The translations under genes were made by a program, and so were the position numbers. Source: Lichenostomus cassidix (lineage: Eukaryota > Chordata > Aves > Passeriformes > Meliphagidae). Taken from it: a stretch of DNA of 64,000 nt. The stretch is from contig CM039182.1 of the NCBI GenBank assembly GCA_008360975.2, forward strand, positions 86,707,405 to 86,771,404, written 5' to 3'. Position 1 is the stretch's first letter, and the number at the start of each line of letters is the position of its first letter. Positions 51,786 to 63,316 of the stretch are shown here, one piece after another. The notes beneath the pieces are model-generated. The model was not told the origin of the DNA and did not search any database. It worked only from the letters and a program-made list of their open reading frames with translations.

Positions 51786-51830
51786 CTTCCTTCTGCAATA
51801 TCAGTCTTCAACTGCAGAAAGAACAAATGC
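51786..51830 (-). CDS. PTPN3: PTPN3 exon: 45-nt exon, FERM F1/F2 boundary
   Basis: 45 nt, phase 2 at both ends, 14 whole codons. The acceptor is TTTTCTAG and the donor GTAATA at 51780-51785. It encodes HLFFLQLKTDIAEG with split Arg codons on each side, matching human residues 124-137 (FLQLKxDIxEGR). An open frame of 195 codons crosses it on the opposite strand but shows no coding character. Confidence 0.96.
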
Positions 51831-53198
51831 CTAGAAAAGATTTTTTTGGAAAAGAAACAAATGTGCATTTATTTTAAAATGGTATTATTTAAATGGCTAC
51901 ATAGTTTTATTTCATTAGATTTCCCAGCAAACTATACAAACAGATGTACAAATATTAGTGGCACTTACAAATATGCAATCATACACCCACTCACTCTCAT
52001 AACAGTTTTAAGGATCTTTGGCAGTCTCTACTGCAACTCCAAGGCCACAGTATTAATGTTGCAATTAACACTACAAAACCCAAACCACTATTGGGCTCTT
52101 TTTCTACCTGGAATACTTGTTTTCAATGCAGCTTTAAGAAAATTTTTAAAAATTAAAAACAAAAAAAAAAAGGCAAAATACCCCAAATCTCAATCAAGGT
52201 CGACTGTGTCAGTCTATCTTGGAGCTACTAAACGGAGGATGAGAGCATTTTCTAGCAGCATATGCTGACAAAAAGCCCTTAAACAATCTTACAAGAGCAG
52301 TTGAGCCTTTCTCTTAGTAATGTATTTGACAGTGTTAGTTTATAGTGTTACTGAAGAGTTGGGATATGAAGAACCTAAAAGAGCAGATCTTAGAATAATT
52401 TCAGTTTTAAACTGCAGGACAGTTTAAAACGGCATGACTAACAAATACCAAAACAGATGAATAGCTAAATTTTCTACAAGAAATATTTCCCATGTTGTAC
52501 TATTTATATTCTCAAGTCACTGAAATTAATAAGCAATGAAAATGCTACAGAAATGCCAGATTAATGTGTCCTTCCTTCGAATTCTAAACTCCAAATCACA
52601 GGGACTGAACAAAACAAGTATTCAGCTAAAATCTTGTGACAAATTAATTGAAAATAGCTTATAATTCATGTACCCCACCTCCCCCAAAATTCAGAAGTAG
52701 GTTAAAAAAGAAAACTTTAGATGTCTACTGTAAACTGGAGCATTATAGATCTTTGCATGTTACAAGTAATGGGCAAACTAGAAAACAAGAACTGTTATCT
52801 GTTCTTCCCCAAAAAAAATAAACTCCACCCTCCCACACCCTCAGCATTAAATCTACTACACATGTTCAAAACTGACTCAGTGTTGATACAAAATTTCTAA
52901 AATAGACCAAGGGTATAGACACTCAAAAAAAAAAATTCAAGAGGCAAATAAATGTAATTTTAGAACCTACGTCTTTGTACCACCCTATACCTTCAAGCTG
53001 AATCTCTGAGTTGAAGGCTGTGAATACCAGAAACTATTCATCAAGAGCCTGGCATCAAGCTCTCCATTCCAAATGCATTCAATACCAAGAGTTATACAAA
53101 GTTATCTACATAATAAACATAGTTTGCCAAGCTGCAGACATGCGAAAGAAGGGCTTTACACATTCCTAGTTGATGGAAGCAAACATCAAACAATTTAC
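51831..53198 (-). other. PTPN3: PTPN3 intron, 1.4 kb
   Basis: AT-rich intron with an A-run at 52159-52170. No repeat element recognised. The opposite-strand open frame 51681-52268 covers its left part and the 45-nt exon. Confidence 0.85.
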
Positions 53199-53277
53199 CT
53201 GGTTTGTTCTTGCTGAAGTGTGTTAGGATCAGGTATAAAAAACCTTACACGAAAATGAAGGGTGCAGGGAAAACCTC
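53199..53277 (-). CDS. PTPN3: PTPN3 exon: end of FERM lobe F1
   Basis: 79 nt, phase 1 in and phase 2 out, 25 whole codons. The acceptor is ATATTGCAG and the donor GTAAAT at 53193-53198. It encodes [20 protein letters not shown] then QQEQT, which I recall as identical to human PTPN3 over residues 98-122. FRVRFF-PDP is a hallmark of the FERM F1 lobe end. Confidence 0.98.
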
Positions 53278-54344
53278 CTGCAATATTTTAGAAGAGCAAA
53301 TCAATTTTTAGTTTAAAACAGAAAGAGCCAACTATTTTCATTTCTATATTTCCAGAAAAATTGCATGAACAACCACATAGAAATCTCACTTATTTTTCTC
53401 ATGAAACTAAAAGAAACTATGAGAATTCTCTCTCCCTCAACTCCATCTTGGAGAAGAAAACACTCCCAAATGTTGTAATACTTTCATTTAAAGTACTTTG
53501 CATAAATAGCATTATTGAGCTTCCTTTGCCTCCTAAATACTGGAAGAGAGAAAAGCACCAAATATACTTGAAGTGTCTCAGGTGGGATAATGCTCAATTC
53601 TATTTCACATATAAATACATGAAATTACAGAAGTTTACCACGCTAATTTTGTGTATGAATTGAAATAAAAATGCATGATCTGCAGCACAAGCTATAAGAG
53701 TGCTGAAAAACAGCTCAAGTTCACAGCACAAGCTGAGTTTTGTGCTCAAGTTCACAGCGTCACTCAGCCCTCCTAAGCTGCTGCCCAGCCAGGGTCATGT
53801 TGGCTAACCTGTGCTTCTCAGTAAGCATTCTGTGTTACCCAAAGCTGTGTAAAACAAGACACACTAGAACAACAAACACACTTGGAAGTGTGTGGTGTTG
53901 GGTTTTTTGGTTGGTTGTTTTTTTAATAAAAATGCATAAATTTTTTTTTTCTTACCTATGTGAGACAAGAAATTGCCAGAACCTATACATGAAACTGGCT
54001 ATGATTCCCTCAATTAAAACACCTCTTCCTTTGCTTCCCTCTCAGGAGGAATTCACTGGCACCACAAAATAACTACTGCTTTCACGGCCATCGAAGTATG
54101 TCTAACACTGCTCAGAAACCAGGCTTAGCTGCTACTATACCATCGAAGTTAAGGATCTGCCAGGTCTTGTTTCCACTCAAGAAGGAGTAAGGAGAAGCAG
54201 AAGGATCTGCTGAAAAGACTGGCAGACACAGTCTCTTGCTCTTGAAGAGAATCTACCATCTGGACAAAATGCATTTGTTCTAGTCATAAGAACACAGAAA
54301 ACCAGGACTATAGTGATAACAAAGATAGTAAAAACAAGTCTTAC
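53278..54344 (-). other. PTPN3: PTPN3 intron, 1.1 kb
   Basis: Contains local duplications around 53683-53758: GCTCAAGTTCACAGC occurs twice, 31 bp apart, and CAGCACAAGCT occurs twice. No known element recognised. Confidence 0.85.
53713..53758. repeat. Short direct repeat
   Basis: GCTCAAGTTCACAGC at 53713-53727 and 53744-53758. The same neighbourhood repeats CAGCACAAGCT at about 53684 and 53725, so a segment of roughly 30-40 bp seems to have been copied locally. Confidence 0.8.
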
Positions 54345-54387
54345 CTTTTAACTGTTTCCTAATAGGTTTGCTTGGTTCAAGCCATCG
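54345..54387 (-). CDS. PTPN3: PTPN3 exon: 43-nt exon, FERM lobe F1
   Basis: 43 nt, phase 0 in and phase 1 out, 14 whole codons. The acceptor is CATTTCACAG and the donor GTAAGA at 54339-54344. It encodes RWLEPSKPIRKQLK, one change from the human RWLEASKPIRKQLK as recalled (residues 83-96). It is separated from the previous exon by only 158 nt, the sole short intron in the gene segment. Confidence 0.97.
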
Positions 54388-54545
54388 CTGTGAAATGAAA
54401 AACTATTAGATAGATTAAAAATATTTACAAATAAATACTGTTTCTTTATGTGCATGTGTGTGCATGAATATGTGTATATACATACCCATGAATATATTTA
54501 TACACACATATACATGCACACACATTTATTATTTACTATACTTAC
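54388..54545 (-). other. PTPN3: PTPN3 intron, 158 nt, with TG/CA inverted repeat
   Basis: The only short intron of the segment. Its middle holds a TG-rich arm (about 54451-54478) and a CA-rich arm (about 54499-54524) that are imperfect reverse complements: TGTGTGCATGAATATGTGTA against TACACACATATACATGCACA. The pre-mRNA could fold so that donor and acceptor are brought closer. Confidence 0.8.
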
Positions 54546-54653
54546 AGGTGAATCTACTGAAGTTTCATTTTGCTGTAAACCAAAATATTCCTTCTCCGTC
54601 ACACCCAACTGGTTATAGGTCATATCCAACAAAATCTGTCCAGTGTCTTGTTT
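54546..54653 (-). CDS. PTPN3: PTPN3 exon: FERM lobe F1, most upstream exon found
   Basis: 108 nt, 36 codons, phase 0 at both ends. The acceptor is GTTTTCAG and the donor GTAAGT at 54540-54545. The peptide begins [20 protein letters not shown] and ends [10 protein letters not shown], aligning with human residues 47-82. The preceding coding exon, expected to hold the start codon and about 46 residues, was searched for up to 64000 and not recognised. Confidence 0.97.
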
Positions 54654-55484
54654 CTGAAAACAAGAAAACTTTAGAAGTGAAAACCCGGCAATACTTACAC
54701 ATTTTAAGACAAAATTAATTGAAATAATTTTTTAATGTAACTCATAATAAAAATAGCTGCTAATTCATTGGCTCAAAGATTTTCAGCAGTAAGAACTTCA
54801 TTCTGATAAAAGTTTGGGTTTCTTTCCAAAATATATTAGGCACATGAAATTTCCTGGTACGAACAAACATGTATTCCAGCCCTTGATGTGAGTGCAGCGA
54901 ATTAATTGTAAGCAGAGCACCTCTCCCTTGCCCACAGTGGGAGCAATGCCCTTCTCCAGGGTGGCAGCCTGCAGGGATGGCTTGCAGACACGTGGGGCTG
55001 CTCTGGCCACTGCTGTCACCACCGAAGCAGCACGCTGTGCTTCCACATCAGCTGACAAAAAGCAAAGTAAGTATACACTACAATGGGGAACAAAAAGGAG
55101 GAGGATGATGTGATCCAGCCATAAGAACCCATACTTCAGCCTGCACTCTCTCACCTGCGCCTCAGCGTCCACATGCTCAGTTGCCATTCAACCACCCCAT
55201 TTTCTGCTTAGATGTCCCCCATGACAGGAATCATAAAAGAACTGGTGCAGCATGGTAGCAAACAGGCAGCAGAGATCAGAAGTATAAAGCTGGCAAAATT
55301 TCCCCCAAGCCAAAAAAGCATCTCCATGCCACGGCATTGTGGAGAACAGATTAACCAACTTCTGCCAAAGAACACCATGAACTAATTCTATTTAAAAAAA
55401 AAAAACAAAACTCCCTCAGCAAGATTGCAATCCTAAATATGCTAATAAGTAATAAATAGCAATAAATAAGTAATAAATTGCTGC

Positions 55485-56160
55485 ACTGGGTTTGTGTGGC
55501 TAGATTTTGGTAGTGGGGAGACACCAGAGCAGAGATTCCTCTGCAGACTGTGTTGCAAACCATGGTGAAGCAGCTGTGCCCCTGCAGCCCATGGAGTCCC
55601 AGAGGGGAGCCAGAGATCCACCTGCAGCCCATGGAGGATCCCATGCCAGAGCAGATGGATGCTTGAAAGGAGGCTGGGAACACATGGGAAGCCAGCAGTG
55701 GAACAGGCTCCTGGCAGGGACCTGCAGACCCATGAAGAGAGGAACCCACACAGGAGCAGGTTTGCTGGTAGAACCTGCGACCCTGAAGGACTGCACCTCA
55801 TGGAAGAGTGATCCATATTGCAGCAACTGGGGAAGAATTGTGGCCTGGAGGAAGCCTGTTAAATATGTGGGGAACTGTCTCCCGTGGGAGGGACCCCACA
55901 CTGGAGCAGGGGAAGCACTCCTCTCCCTGAGCAGCAGGAGAAACAACCTGCAGCAAACTGACCAAATCCCTGTTCCCTGTCTCCCTGCGCCACAGCAGGG
56001 GAGGAGGCAAAGCCTGGAAAAGAGGGATGAGTGGGAGGAAGGTGTTTTTAAGATTTATTTTACTGCTCATCCCACTCTGATTTTTGTTTGTAATAAATTC
56101 AGTGATTATCCCCAAGTTCAGTCTGTTTTGCCTGCAATGATACTCAGTGACTGCAAAGCT
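55485..56160 (+). mobile_element. LTR of an avian endogenous retrovirus, truncated
   Basis: A GC-rich block unlike its surroundings begins GGGTTTGTGTGGCTAGATTT. It contains repeated CCTGCAGCCCATGGAG words (55581-55596 and 55621-55636), GACCTGCAGACCCATGAAGA, GGAACTGTCTCCCGTGGGAG and GGTGTTTTTAAGATTTATTT. It then has an AATAAA signal and CCCAAGTTCAGTCTGTTTTG. This order matches a widespread bird ERVL-type LTR as I recall it. The usual 3' end is missing, and it seems short near its 5' part. It explains the long overlapping open frames on both strands at 55351-56190. No retroviral genes are seen. Confidence 0.8.
56092..56097 (+). promoter_or_regulatory. Polyadenylation signal of the LTR
   Basis: AATAAA inside TTTGTAATAAATTCAGTGAT, at the usual place in this LTR family. 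It is on the plus strand and so does not act on PTPN3. Confidence 0.55.
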
Positions 56161-59100
56161 GTATTGCATCTTAGCTCTAGATATTTATAAACAGAGTTGC
56201 TGGACAGAGCAAAAATCAAGCCACTTTGCTTTTTTTTATTTAAAGGAAGAAAAACAAAGAAAATTAATTTTTCTAAATTCCTTTAAGATTTTTCCAAATG
56301 TCTCTCTTAAAAGCAGAAAGAAACTGTGCACATAAAAACCCCCAACTAAATCAAAACCAAACAAACAAAAGCCCAAAGGAAAATTATTTAGACTACAAAA
56401 GACAAGCACTTTATTCTGGAACAAATTTCTTGAAAATTAGGCTCTGGTTTTATTAAGTTCTGATTTCTTAAACAAATTTTTTTATTTTTTAAAATAATCT
56501 CTTGAAACAAGGGACTTAATGTAAAAGCATGATATTGACAACATTTCTGTGGCTGGCCCCAGTTTGTCCAGCAGAAATTATCCACATGTGTACACAAGAG
56601 GGCCCTACAGAAACAGCAGATGCCACCCTGAAACAATGGGCATTTCCCAACATCAGTAAGTTTATCTTTAGCACTGACCATATTCATTTCCCCAGAGCAG
56701 GGTTTTTATAAGCAGAATGTTAAAGCACTTTCAAGTGTCATCACAACACCTGCACAACTCAGAAGCCTAACTGCACACCTACGGTGCACACTTTTGACAG
56801 CACCTAAATGAGCAATTAAAGTTATACTGTGACCAAAAGCAGTAATTACAGGGGATGGGGCACATACTTGGATGAAAGGTATTCAGGAATCTCAGGTTTC
56901 AATACAAATGGGGCAGGACAAGACCACAGAGGGAGGATTCTTCTGTTAATTTTTGGGTTGAATTTCAACATTTCTTAACTGCCTTCAGTCTCCTTTCTTC
57001 GCAACAGCGTTTCCTAATTCCTTTCTCAATTTCCATGCTTACAGTCTTTCACACCAATTCAGATGCCTTCACACTCTCTCTCCCTATCCCCTCACAATTG
57101 CACTCCTCCCTCTCCCCCAGCATATGTGAATTTTTAAGCCTTCTCATTACTTCCCTGGAAAGACAAGCAAGTTCCCTGCTATTCTTGCCCAGCAGTCACA
57201 GTTCTCTCTGCAATGTTCCCATGGGTCTCCCAACCCTAAACCCAGCTGTTCAGCCAGCATTAATCTCATCCACCTACACATCTACTATTTACTTCTCTTC
57301 TGCCTCTCCACATTTCCTAGAAAAAAGTAATTTCCAGCACTATTTTTATGTTGTTCCAGTTCTTGCCCACTGGTATTAAAAGCAGAGTTTCCTTCCCAGT
57401 ATCTACATCAAGGACCCACTCCAGAAATCTAAGCTAAGTGAAAAAAAGTTATTTGAAATTGTTCAAGTCTTCTTAGAATTCCCAGTTATAAGGGGTATTG
57501 TTGTTTTTCCTCAAGGAAATTCTTATTTCCTTAACTTTGGCATTGTTTTAAGAAACACTTGAATTATTTTTCAGTCTATATACCTAAAAATGACCACACA
57601 GATCAGGCTGCACAATCTTCAATTTGTTTCGTACATATACAGTTTTGAGACCTAGGTGTAAAGTGAGGCAGGCTAAACATGACACATCACTCCTTCTGAA
57701 TTTTGACATCCATTCCAATACAATTCATAGCCACAGCATATTCCAATATTACAATGTGTCAAATGCTTTATAACACATCCTATTTTTGCTCCCCTGTACC
57801 ACAGGAAGAGGGCAAAACAATGAACACTGCTTAGCTTTACTGGATATTAGAACCAAGTTCTCCTTAACCCTATCAAACATTAGAGCAAGTAGTTAAGACA
57901 TTCCTAACTAAGCTCTTGCTTTTCTAAAACGAGATTAAAACCATAATGCATTTTTCTCACTAGCCTGCACTTGCTACAATGACACAAGCTCTTAAGATAA
58001 CATTAAGAATTTCAAAGTTTTTAGTGAAAAAAACATTTTCAAGAAGTTTGTGTGTTTCCACCCTGAAAAGAACCTTTCATTTATTTCACCTTCATAATAT
58101 CTAGCAATCCTTATTCTGAACTGTTAAAAGCTTTGCATCAACCACGTCATAACCACACACTATTCACCTGCATTTAAATCTGTCTTCAAATCAATTACAC
58201 CTTATGTTGGATAGGCCAAAAATTAATATTTAAAGCAGCCATAATTAACACCTATTACATTCTACCCGTGCCACAACAAGTTCCTACTACATTTAGGGAA
58301 TTTAAATTAGTCAAATTCAATTTCTAGTAAGTTAAACAACTATGAAAAAAAAAGAGTCCTTCATTATTTTTTAATGTCAAATACTACCTAGAAGCTGGGT
58401 TGATCAAGACTCATTCCCTAAGAACTGCATAAACTTAAGGTAAAATTGCTAGTTCCTTGGACTGAAGAGGTAAATATACATGTAAAATTCTTCAGTGTGT
58501 TAACTTCTACAAGGTAAGTGGTACAAAGTGACAATTTAAGAGGACAGTGCAATGTAAAGCGTATCTCCCTGTCCTCTGCAAAAGCTTTGCCCCCTATTTC
58601 TGGTAATGATAACCTCCCAGTTAAACACCACCTAAGCTTTTGCAAATTCAGTCTCACTTCAGACAAAATACCCACTGCCCCTCATGTGCTGTTTGAGGTC
58701 ATCCTTTCCTAATTTAGCCTGTAACACTCATTCACAACCAAACAGCCTGTGTCCTTTGGTCCTAAAAGATGCATGAGCTTGAACACAGTGCTACCAATTT
58801 CTTTTCATTTCCACAGTAATTTTACACACAGCTAATTTGCTCTTCTGCTAACTGTGTCCTTTTCTCTTCCCAGAATTTATTTACCCACCTGATGCTCTTA
58901 TTCAAGCATGGAAGATTTTGTTCATCTAGAATAAACAGAACAGTCTCTTTCCTAAGGTCCAATCTTCTGCAGAGCATCCTAGTTTTACTTTCTATGCCTG
59001 CCTGACTGGAACTTCCCTCTTTTGTCTGCAAGTGGCCAGGATCTACATGTGACATTCCCTGGAGGGTTGTCTTAATGCCAAGACTAACACTGTTAATACT

Positions 59101-62100
59101 TCCTTGACACTGGCTGAAGATTCTTGCCCAGTGCATAAAAGCACTCACCTTTTTCAGAACAGTAACACATGAGCAGCTCAGTCTGCAAACTGCCACTGCT
59201 CTCTATTGTTTGCAACCGAAAATTGAGCTTAAAAAAACATTATCTCATCTTATAAAAGCTATTAGTTTACATTACTTATTTCCCTCACTGCAATTATTCC
59301 TTGTTCAAGATAACCTGCTACTTTATATTCCTGTGTCTTTTATTGTTAATAAGTCCTCAAACCTAGTATTTTTGAATTTTTTATAAGTTTCAAGAGCAAC
59401 ACATTAATGAAATCTGACAGTCACGAACTCTGTTAATGTTCTTGCACTATTTAACATCTCCTTTTCAACAATATCTACTGCCACTTCCTCAGCCAACTCC
59501 CTGCCCATCCCATAATGCTCCTAGATTCCATATACTTTAGCCCAGTATTTTCCTACATAAAAGTCATACAAAATATTTATCCAAGGACAGAGCTTTGACC
59601 CACTGCATTTCTTCTGCCTCACAAAATGATTTAAAACAAACATATATTTGAGGTTAGTCATTTCAGTTCTAACTTTGGAAAAATCTCCCCTCCACTAATT
59701 CTTTCCTTCAGCATTTATTATGAAGTCATGCCCCACAAAGAGCTAAGACTAACAAGCCTGCTGTAGGGCAGATCACTTTCTCACTGTCCTCAAAGGCATC
59801 ATCAAATTTCATAGTCTTACTGTATTCCAGTTGAGTATACTGACCTGTCTCAATATAAAACTAAATATTTGTTGCCAGCCTGAAACTTCATACAGCAGTT
59901 CTTTCAACATGCAGGGACACAGAATAGCATTAAACTGTCTTGTATTATCAAACAATACCATGTAGGAAAACTTGGTAACAGAGATACAAAAAATTCTGCA
60001 TCATTGCATTTTTGTATGAGCGGTTTAAAATTATAAAATTCACACCCACAATCAAAAAGAACATTTAAGACTTATATATCTGTCCATTATTTTAAATACA
60101 CCAATAAGTAATTGTAGGTGTTCATTTTAACAATCATATTCCTTCTAAAATACAGGAAGGAGAAACTCAACTGATGTGGTATGGAAGCAAAAACATTCCT
60201 TACAATTTGAGCTTCAATTAATGCAGCTTTTTTAATTATTACAGCTTCATAATTTTACTTCTAGAAGAAAATCCTATTACTAAAAGCCAACTAGTCTAAA
60301 AGCAAAAATCACAGGTACTAGTACAAAAGCGTTAACTGAGATAGACAATGCAATACAGAAGTGATCTGATGCTGTCAATTTTATCCCTTCTCAAAAGTCA
60401 TTTTACTGGGGGGACATGCTTCCCAAGTTGTCATTCCTGGTAAATGAGTCAAAGTAGAGCAAAACCAGAAAATTCCTGCATGTTTATATCAAAAGTTACA
60501 AACAAATTTGCATTATTACAAATATACACAGTGTAATATACATAATATAATAAACACCTATTAAACACACTCAAATATGGTATGTGAGCAAATTTTGTAT
60601 ATATCAGAATGACAACTAACATTTTTCCCGGCAGAAAGCCTATGCATTATAGCCTTAGAACAAGACAGAGGTGACATCAGAGGTGAGTTAACCTCACCAC
60701 AAAACTGAAACCCCTGAAAATTTACTGGGAGGCTTCAAGAAAATCTGAATGTAAGTAAAGTCAAGTGCAGAACTGTAAGCAATGTAGTTCAATGTGTCTG
60801 TCTGTCCACACTCCCACGTGAACTTTCTCGATAATGATGAGCAAAAACCAGCACACACCACAAGTTATACTGATGAATTCTTTGTGATACCATCAGTACA
60901 AATTCATATTCACCAAAACTGTAGTACAAACACCATTAAATAAAAATAGTGAACCAGAAAGCCAATCCCTTCACTACTCTTGCACTCCTCCTGTTGCCAA
61001 AGCAACAAATCAAGGAGAAAAATGGCACTGCTCTCTTTCAATTAAGTCTTTATTTACAGTTGGTCAGGACACCAATATTCTTTGGGATGACTTCTTAATA
61101 AGAACAAATATTCAGAAAGGAAATTATGCACCTTTCTTCAGGTTTCTCAATGGATAGAAAGTTCCTCTGGTTATGTCAATATGCTAAATCTACCTTCCTT
61201 CTTCCTTTGTCCGGTTTTAGGATATTTGGCTTTTATTCACCCTGCTACAGACAGAACCACTTGGAAAACAAAGTACCATCTGTCAGAATGATAAAGAAAC
61301 ATATAGGTACAACTACAAAAGTGCTAAACAAAACTTGATGAAAATCAGTTATGTGGGCTCTATAAAGATCCTGTTCCTACAGAATGAAAAGAAAGGTTTC
61401 TCACTGTTGTCCATGTTATCTGAAAGACTCAGTATTTTGAGACACCATGAATGTTCTACCATCATTTTAAAGATATCACTTAGTACTAGTTCAAAATTCC
61501 CAAATATATAAGTTGTTCTCAGTGTTGTAAGTTTAGACTATTTAATCTATTATCTTTCTATTAAATTTAAATCCACCCCATATCTTGTAGTCTTGAGCAT
61601 ATGTGCACTGTCAACAGGATATTAGGAGTAACAACATAGGAATACCTACTTGTTTAAACTTAACAGCAAATTTATCTCAAGTTTCTTATTACCCTTGATA
61701 TTTCTTTTCTTTAATTCTTATTATAGTTATTTTTCTATATAATCTCCTTACAATTTTGAAAGAAAGAAATCCTTTTGCAGTGAAAATTTTGTGTTCAGAT
61801 AGCTACTACATGACAAAGCAATACTCAGTTGTTTTCAGTCCATTGTCATTAGAATGGGAGAACTCTCCAATTCCACCTATGCTATTAAATGGACAAAGGC
61901 CAAGTTTCAAGTATTCTGCTTTTCCATTTTCACTTTCCACTATTTGTCATTGAAAAATATAATCCTGTCTATGAACATAACGCATACTTATGTATATGTG
62001 AATATTAGCCTAGTGTTAGTTCAAAGTGTAACATCTATCCAAACTGAGCCTTCACAGATCAGAACCAGGTACCACTGAACCACAAACAACCCTGAAAAAT

Positions 62101-63175
62101 ACCCAACCTTAATTTTCCACTGATAATGTTTAAATTCTTTTTAAAAGAAAACACTACACTTTATACTTTAGAAAAGGTGATCCTGTTCTTCAGCTCCATT
62201 TCTCCAAACTCTGACAGAAGTGAAAAATTCAACAGATTTCAGCAATAATTGTAAAAGCTGAGAAAGTAAAAAACTGGAAAACATATTTACAATAGCCACA
62301 AGACATTGTAGGTCTTCTTATCCAGGTATCTTGTATCTATGTCTAGTCACTTCAGAAAGCACCTTCATTTTAATGTACTACTACATTATTTAATACATTT
62401 CTGTTTATTTGTCTTCTGGATAATTATACCTTTGATATGCTTACCTAATTTCTTATTGTCAATTAATATGTCATCCAGAAATGAATTAAATTTGGAGAAA
62501 AACATTTTGATACAAGAAACAGTTTCTCTAAAGCAACACAGAAACACTTCACTAGTGGGGAAAAATTGTTCAGAGCAAAACTTACTGCTCTTCAGTACAT
62601 GCCTAGCTGATTTCCAGACTGACCACAGACCTGAGTTATTCTTTGCTCATAGACATAAAACTGAATTATATTGGCAATTAAAATAAAAACACACACACGC
62701 AGTCAGGCAAAAACTTCACAAAGCTGAATTTTTCTGCTAATGTAAGCAGAACTTGGATACAAATTTTCTGCAGCTGGCTTCAAACCCTTTTGAAAAATGG
62801 ACCTTATGACACTACCAGAGTGTGGCAAAGCCTATTCTTAGGTTGATATCAAGGTTAGATAATCAGGAAGGGCCATCCTCACAGAAAAGTGCAGCCTCCT
62901 TCATTACCAGTATGACAACTCAGTACTCAAAGAACATAAATCTTCTGTGAAACCTCTACTTTTTCTTAGTCCATAAGACAGCAGGGTAGCCACACTCCCT
63001 GCTTGTTTTAAGTAGAGCAATAATGAGTCCTACATCACCCCTCTGCAGCTCAGCATCACAGCTGCAGGAAAGGAGGCCCTTACAATTCCTGGATGAAGGA
63101 GGTAACCAGCAGTGACATCCCAAGGGTATGCTGAAGGCAGGGAGAGAAATCAGTTGGGTTCAGAGTTTCTAAAAA

Positions 63176-63316
63176 TAATAGAATGGTTTTGGTTGAAAGG
63201 AACATTAAAGATCATCTGGTCCCAACTCCCTGACCATGGCCAGGGACACCTTCCACTATTCCAAGTTGCTCAAAGCCCCATCCAGCCTGGCCTTGAACTA
63301 TTTCAAGGATGGGATA
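63176..63316 (-). mobile_element. CR1 tail fragment, about 140 bp
   Basis: AATAGAATGGTTTTGGTTGA, AAAGATCATCTGGTCCCAAC, CATGGCCAGGGACACCTTCC and AAAGCCCCATCCAGCCTGGC are textbook CR1 3'-end segments, here as the complement, so the element is on the minus strand. It is less diverged than the other copies in this window. Confidence 0.95.

Larger units (their letters stand above)
681..54653 (-). other. PTPN3: PTPN3 gene body, partial (both ends outside the window)
   Basis: Fourteen minus-strand exons with GT/AG boundaries join into one frame of 1452 nt (484 codons), or 1476 nt with the microexon. The conceptual protein follows human PTPN3 (recalled from memory) closely: [63 protein letters not shown] and KFGFNLK. 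It fits PTPN3 better than PTPN4; for example FFQAKK and YWTLGSRN are the PTPN3 forms. PTPN3 is a cytosolic, membrane- and cytoskeleton-associated tyrosine phosphatase with FERM, PDZ and PTP domains. Only the FERM domain (less its first ~45 residues), the linker and the start of the PDZ domain lie here. No frameshift or stop breaks the chain, so the gene looks intact. Confidence 0.95.

Noticed and set aside
51681..52268. Longest plus-strand open frame here, 195 codons
   Set aside because: It runs antisense across a real PTPN3 exon, is AT-rich with Lys/Phe runs, ends in a low-complexity Lys stretch and shows no domain.
55507..56190. 227-codon plus-strand open frame with GC-rich content
   Set aside because: It lies within the LTR block; open frames appear in several frames on both strands because the block is GC-rich and repetitive.
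58822..59196. 124-codon minus-strand open frame in the upstream intron
   Set aside because: It does not match the missing PTPN3 N-terminus or any family I know. Length alone is weak evidence in a 64-kb window.
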